Source: CAZJBP01 sp964544115
GTDB taxonomy: Bacteria > Verrucomicrobiota > Kiritimatiellia > UBA8416 > JADHWI01
Reading direction: 5' to 3'
NCBI GenBank assembly: GCA_964544115.1
Contig: CAZJBP010000012.1
Coordinates: forward strand, 1-32,397
DNA length: 32,397 bases
Shown: positions 31,552 to 32,397 of the stretch, in pieces
Position numbering within the stretch: the first letter of the stretch is position 1
Layout: each line of letters begins with the position of its first letter
The notes under the pieces: model-generated
Seen by the model: only the letters and a program-made list of their open reading frames with translations
Databases searched by the model: none
What the model was told of the DNA's origin: nothing
Position numbers and translations under genes: made by a program

Positions 31552-32280
31552 ATGAGAGCGAAATGTAAGCTGGGTGCGGTTCTGGTAGTTGGGCTCGTGT
31601 CGCTGGCTTGGGTTGGGCACGCGGCCCCAATCATAGACGACGGTGCCGGGGTGTGGGAGTTGAAGGATGCTTCGACGCCCCCGGGGGGCGGAATTGGAAC
31701 CGGTAGCTTTGGCGCTGATGGGCAGGCCAATGCATACGGCAGCAACCCCGGTGTAAACAGCGGCATACCCAACGCAGTTACATTTAGTGGGCCTGACACA
31801 ACAGTGGCAGGCGTCTACGATGACTTGGTTCGCGTAACCAGCGGAAACCTGCTTACGGGATTTGGTCCTACATACACGAGTGTCGCAGTTTGGTTCTACA
31901 CGGACGGCGCGTACGTGCCATCGCAACTCTCGATCTATCTGCAGACGTCGGACAACATTTCCTGGTGGTACGACGTGGCTGCGGCTACGCAGGGCGATTG
32001 GACGTACTATTCCGTCTCGTTCAGCGACCCCTTGTGGTACGATGCGTACGCTATTGGCGGCAGCACGTTTGCCACGTCGCTGGCTGGCGGTTTGGATTAT
32101 GCCGGCATCCGGGTCATGTACGAGCCAGACCTTCTGGCGCAGGACTACGGGCTGCGCGATTATCAGTTCTTGGATGACGTGCCCGTGCCAGAGCCGGGGA
32201 CGTATATGCTGCTCTCGACTGCGGTGATGTCTCTGGGCTACACGTTCGCCCGTCGTCGGCGTGTGGAGAAGAAGGCCTAG
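31552..32280 (+). CDS. PEP-CTERM sorting-domain surface protein
   Basis: A 242-residue exported protein. It has an N-terminal signal (GAVLVVGLVSLAWVGHAA) and a C-terminal PEP-CTERM tripartite anchor: VPEPGTYM, hydrophobic LLSTAVMSLGYTFA, and a basic RRRR tail. PEP-CTERM proteins are processed by an exosortase in exopolysaccharide-producing Gram-negative bacteria; no exosortase gene is in the window. The middle is a beta-rich domain resembling a carbohydrate-binding fold (WFYTDGAYVPSQLSIYLQT). ATG 31552 has GGGAG upstream. A strong terminator lies 30 bases after the stop. Confidence 0.88.
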   Translation: MRAKCKLGAVLVVGLVSLAWVGHAAPIIDDGAGVWELKDASTPPGGGIGTGSFGADGQANAYGSNPGVNSGIPNAVTFSGPDTTVAGVYDDLVRVTSGNLLTGFGPTYTSVAVWFYTDGAYVPSQLSIYLQTSDNISWWYDVAAATQGDWTYYSVSFSDPLWYDAYAIGGSTFATSLAGGLDYAGIRVMYEPDLLAQDYGLRDYQFLDDVPVPEPGTYMLLSTAVMSLGYTFARRRRVEKKA

Positions 32281-32309
32281 TCTAGAGGTCAAGAGTTTGC
32301 AATCTGAAT

Positions 32310-32339
32310 GGCCGCCCACTCGGGCGGCCGTTCCTTTTT
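32310..32339 (+). terminator. Rho-independent terminator
   Basis: GGCCGCCC-ACTC-GGGCGGCC forms a perfect 8-bp GC stem with a 4-base loop (32310-32329), followed by GTTCCTTTTT. It closes the group of secreted-protein genes. Confidence 0.9.
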
Positions 32340-32362
32340 CAGTGTGCAACCGGCGCGCCCTC

Positions 32363-32380
32363 GGTGGAGGGAGGGCGGCC
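32363..32380. repeat. Inverted partial copy of the REP-like element
   Basis: GGTGGAGGGAGGGCGGCC is the exact reverse complement of 1657-1674 in copy A. It runs toward the right edge, so only part of a further element, in the opposite orientation, may be visible. Confidence 0.5.
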
Positions 32381-32397
32381 CGTCGCCCGCCGTGCAC

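Overview
The window looks like chromosomal DNA of a GC-rich, diderm (Gram-negative-type) bacterium. A PVC-superphylum member (Kiritimatiellota, Verrucomicrobiota or Lentisphaerota) fits best: there is a PEP-CTERM protein, a giant LamG-domain surface protein, a secreted protein with an EF-hand-like calcium loop, a type II secretion (T2SS) operon, and intergenic DNA full of short dispersed repeats. This placement is an inference from gene content, not a phylogenetic result. Every recognised gene lies on the + strand.

Layout. (1) 1-1544: the end of a sensor histidine kinase, an OmpR/PhoB-type response regulator and a small lipoprotein with Ig-like folds. (2) 1545-2656: a repeat-rich intergenic island ending in a probable control region with an 11-bp-spaced TGACAA direct repeat. 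(3) 2657-14676: a 3,498-residue exported protein (four LamG domains, about eleven Ig-like repeats, then a helical region with an Leu-Thr-Asn repeat), followed by a membrane-anchored protein made of two copies of a beta module. (4) 14689-21297: an F1-like rotary ATPase cluster in the order alpha1-alpha2-epsilon-c-b/delta-gamma-beta. (5) 21335-28821: T2SS genes gspE-F-G-I-J-K-L-M. (6) 28822-32397: a promoter region, three secreted proteins (the last with a PEP-CTERM anchor) and a strong terminator.

The most interesting part is region 4 and its context. It is not an ordinary ATP synthase. The c-like subunit has no acidic residue anywhere and carries Met54 where the ion-binding Glu/Asp should be. 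No a subunit (atpB) is present. The alpha gene is duplicated, and the second copy has Ile in place of the catalytic arginine finger while the first keeps it. The beta subunit keeps its catalytic residues. The complex should therefore hydrolyse ATP but should not move ions through this c ring. It lies, with very short spacings and no visible terminator, between two large envelope proteins and a T2SS operon. I infer a dedicated ATP-driven mechanical or export device of the cell envelope, built from F-ATPase parts. The nearest conceptual parallels are the F1-like gliding motors of mycoplasmas and the FliI/FliH/FliJ export ATPase. This function is a hypothesis. The substitutions, gene order and spacings are read directly from the sequence.
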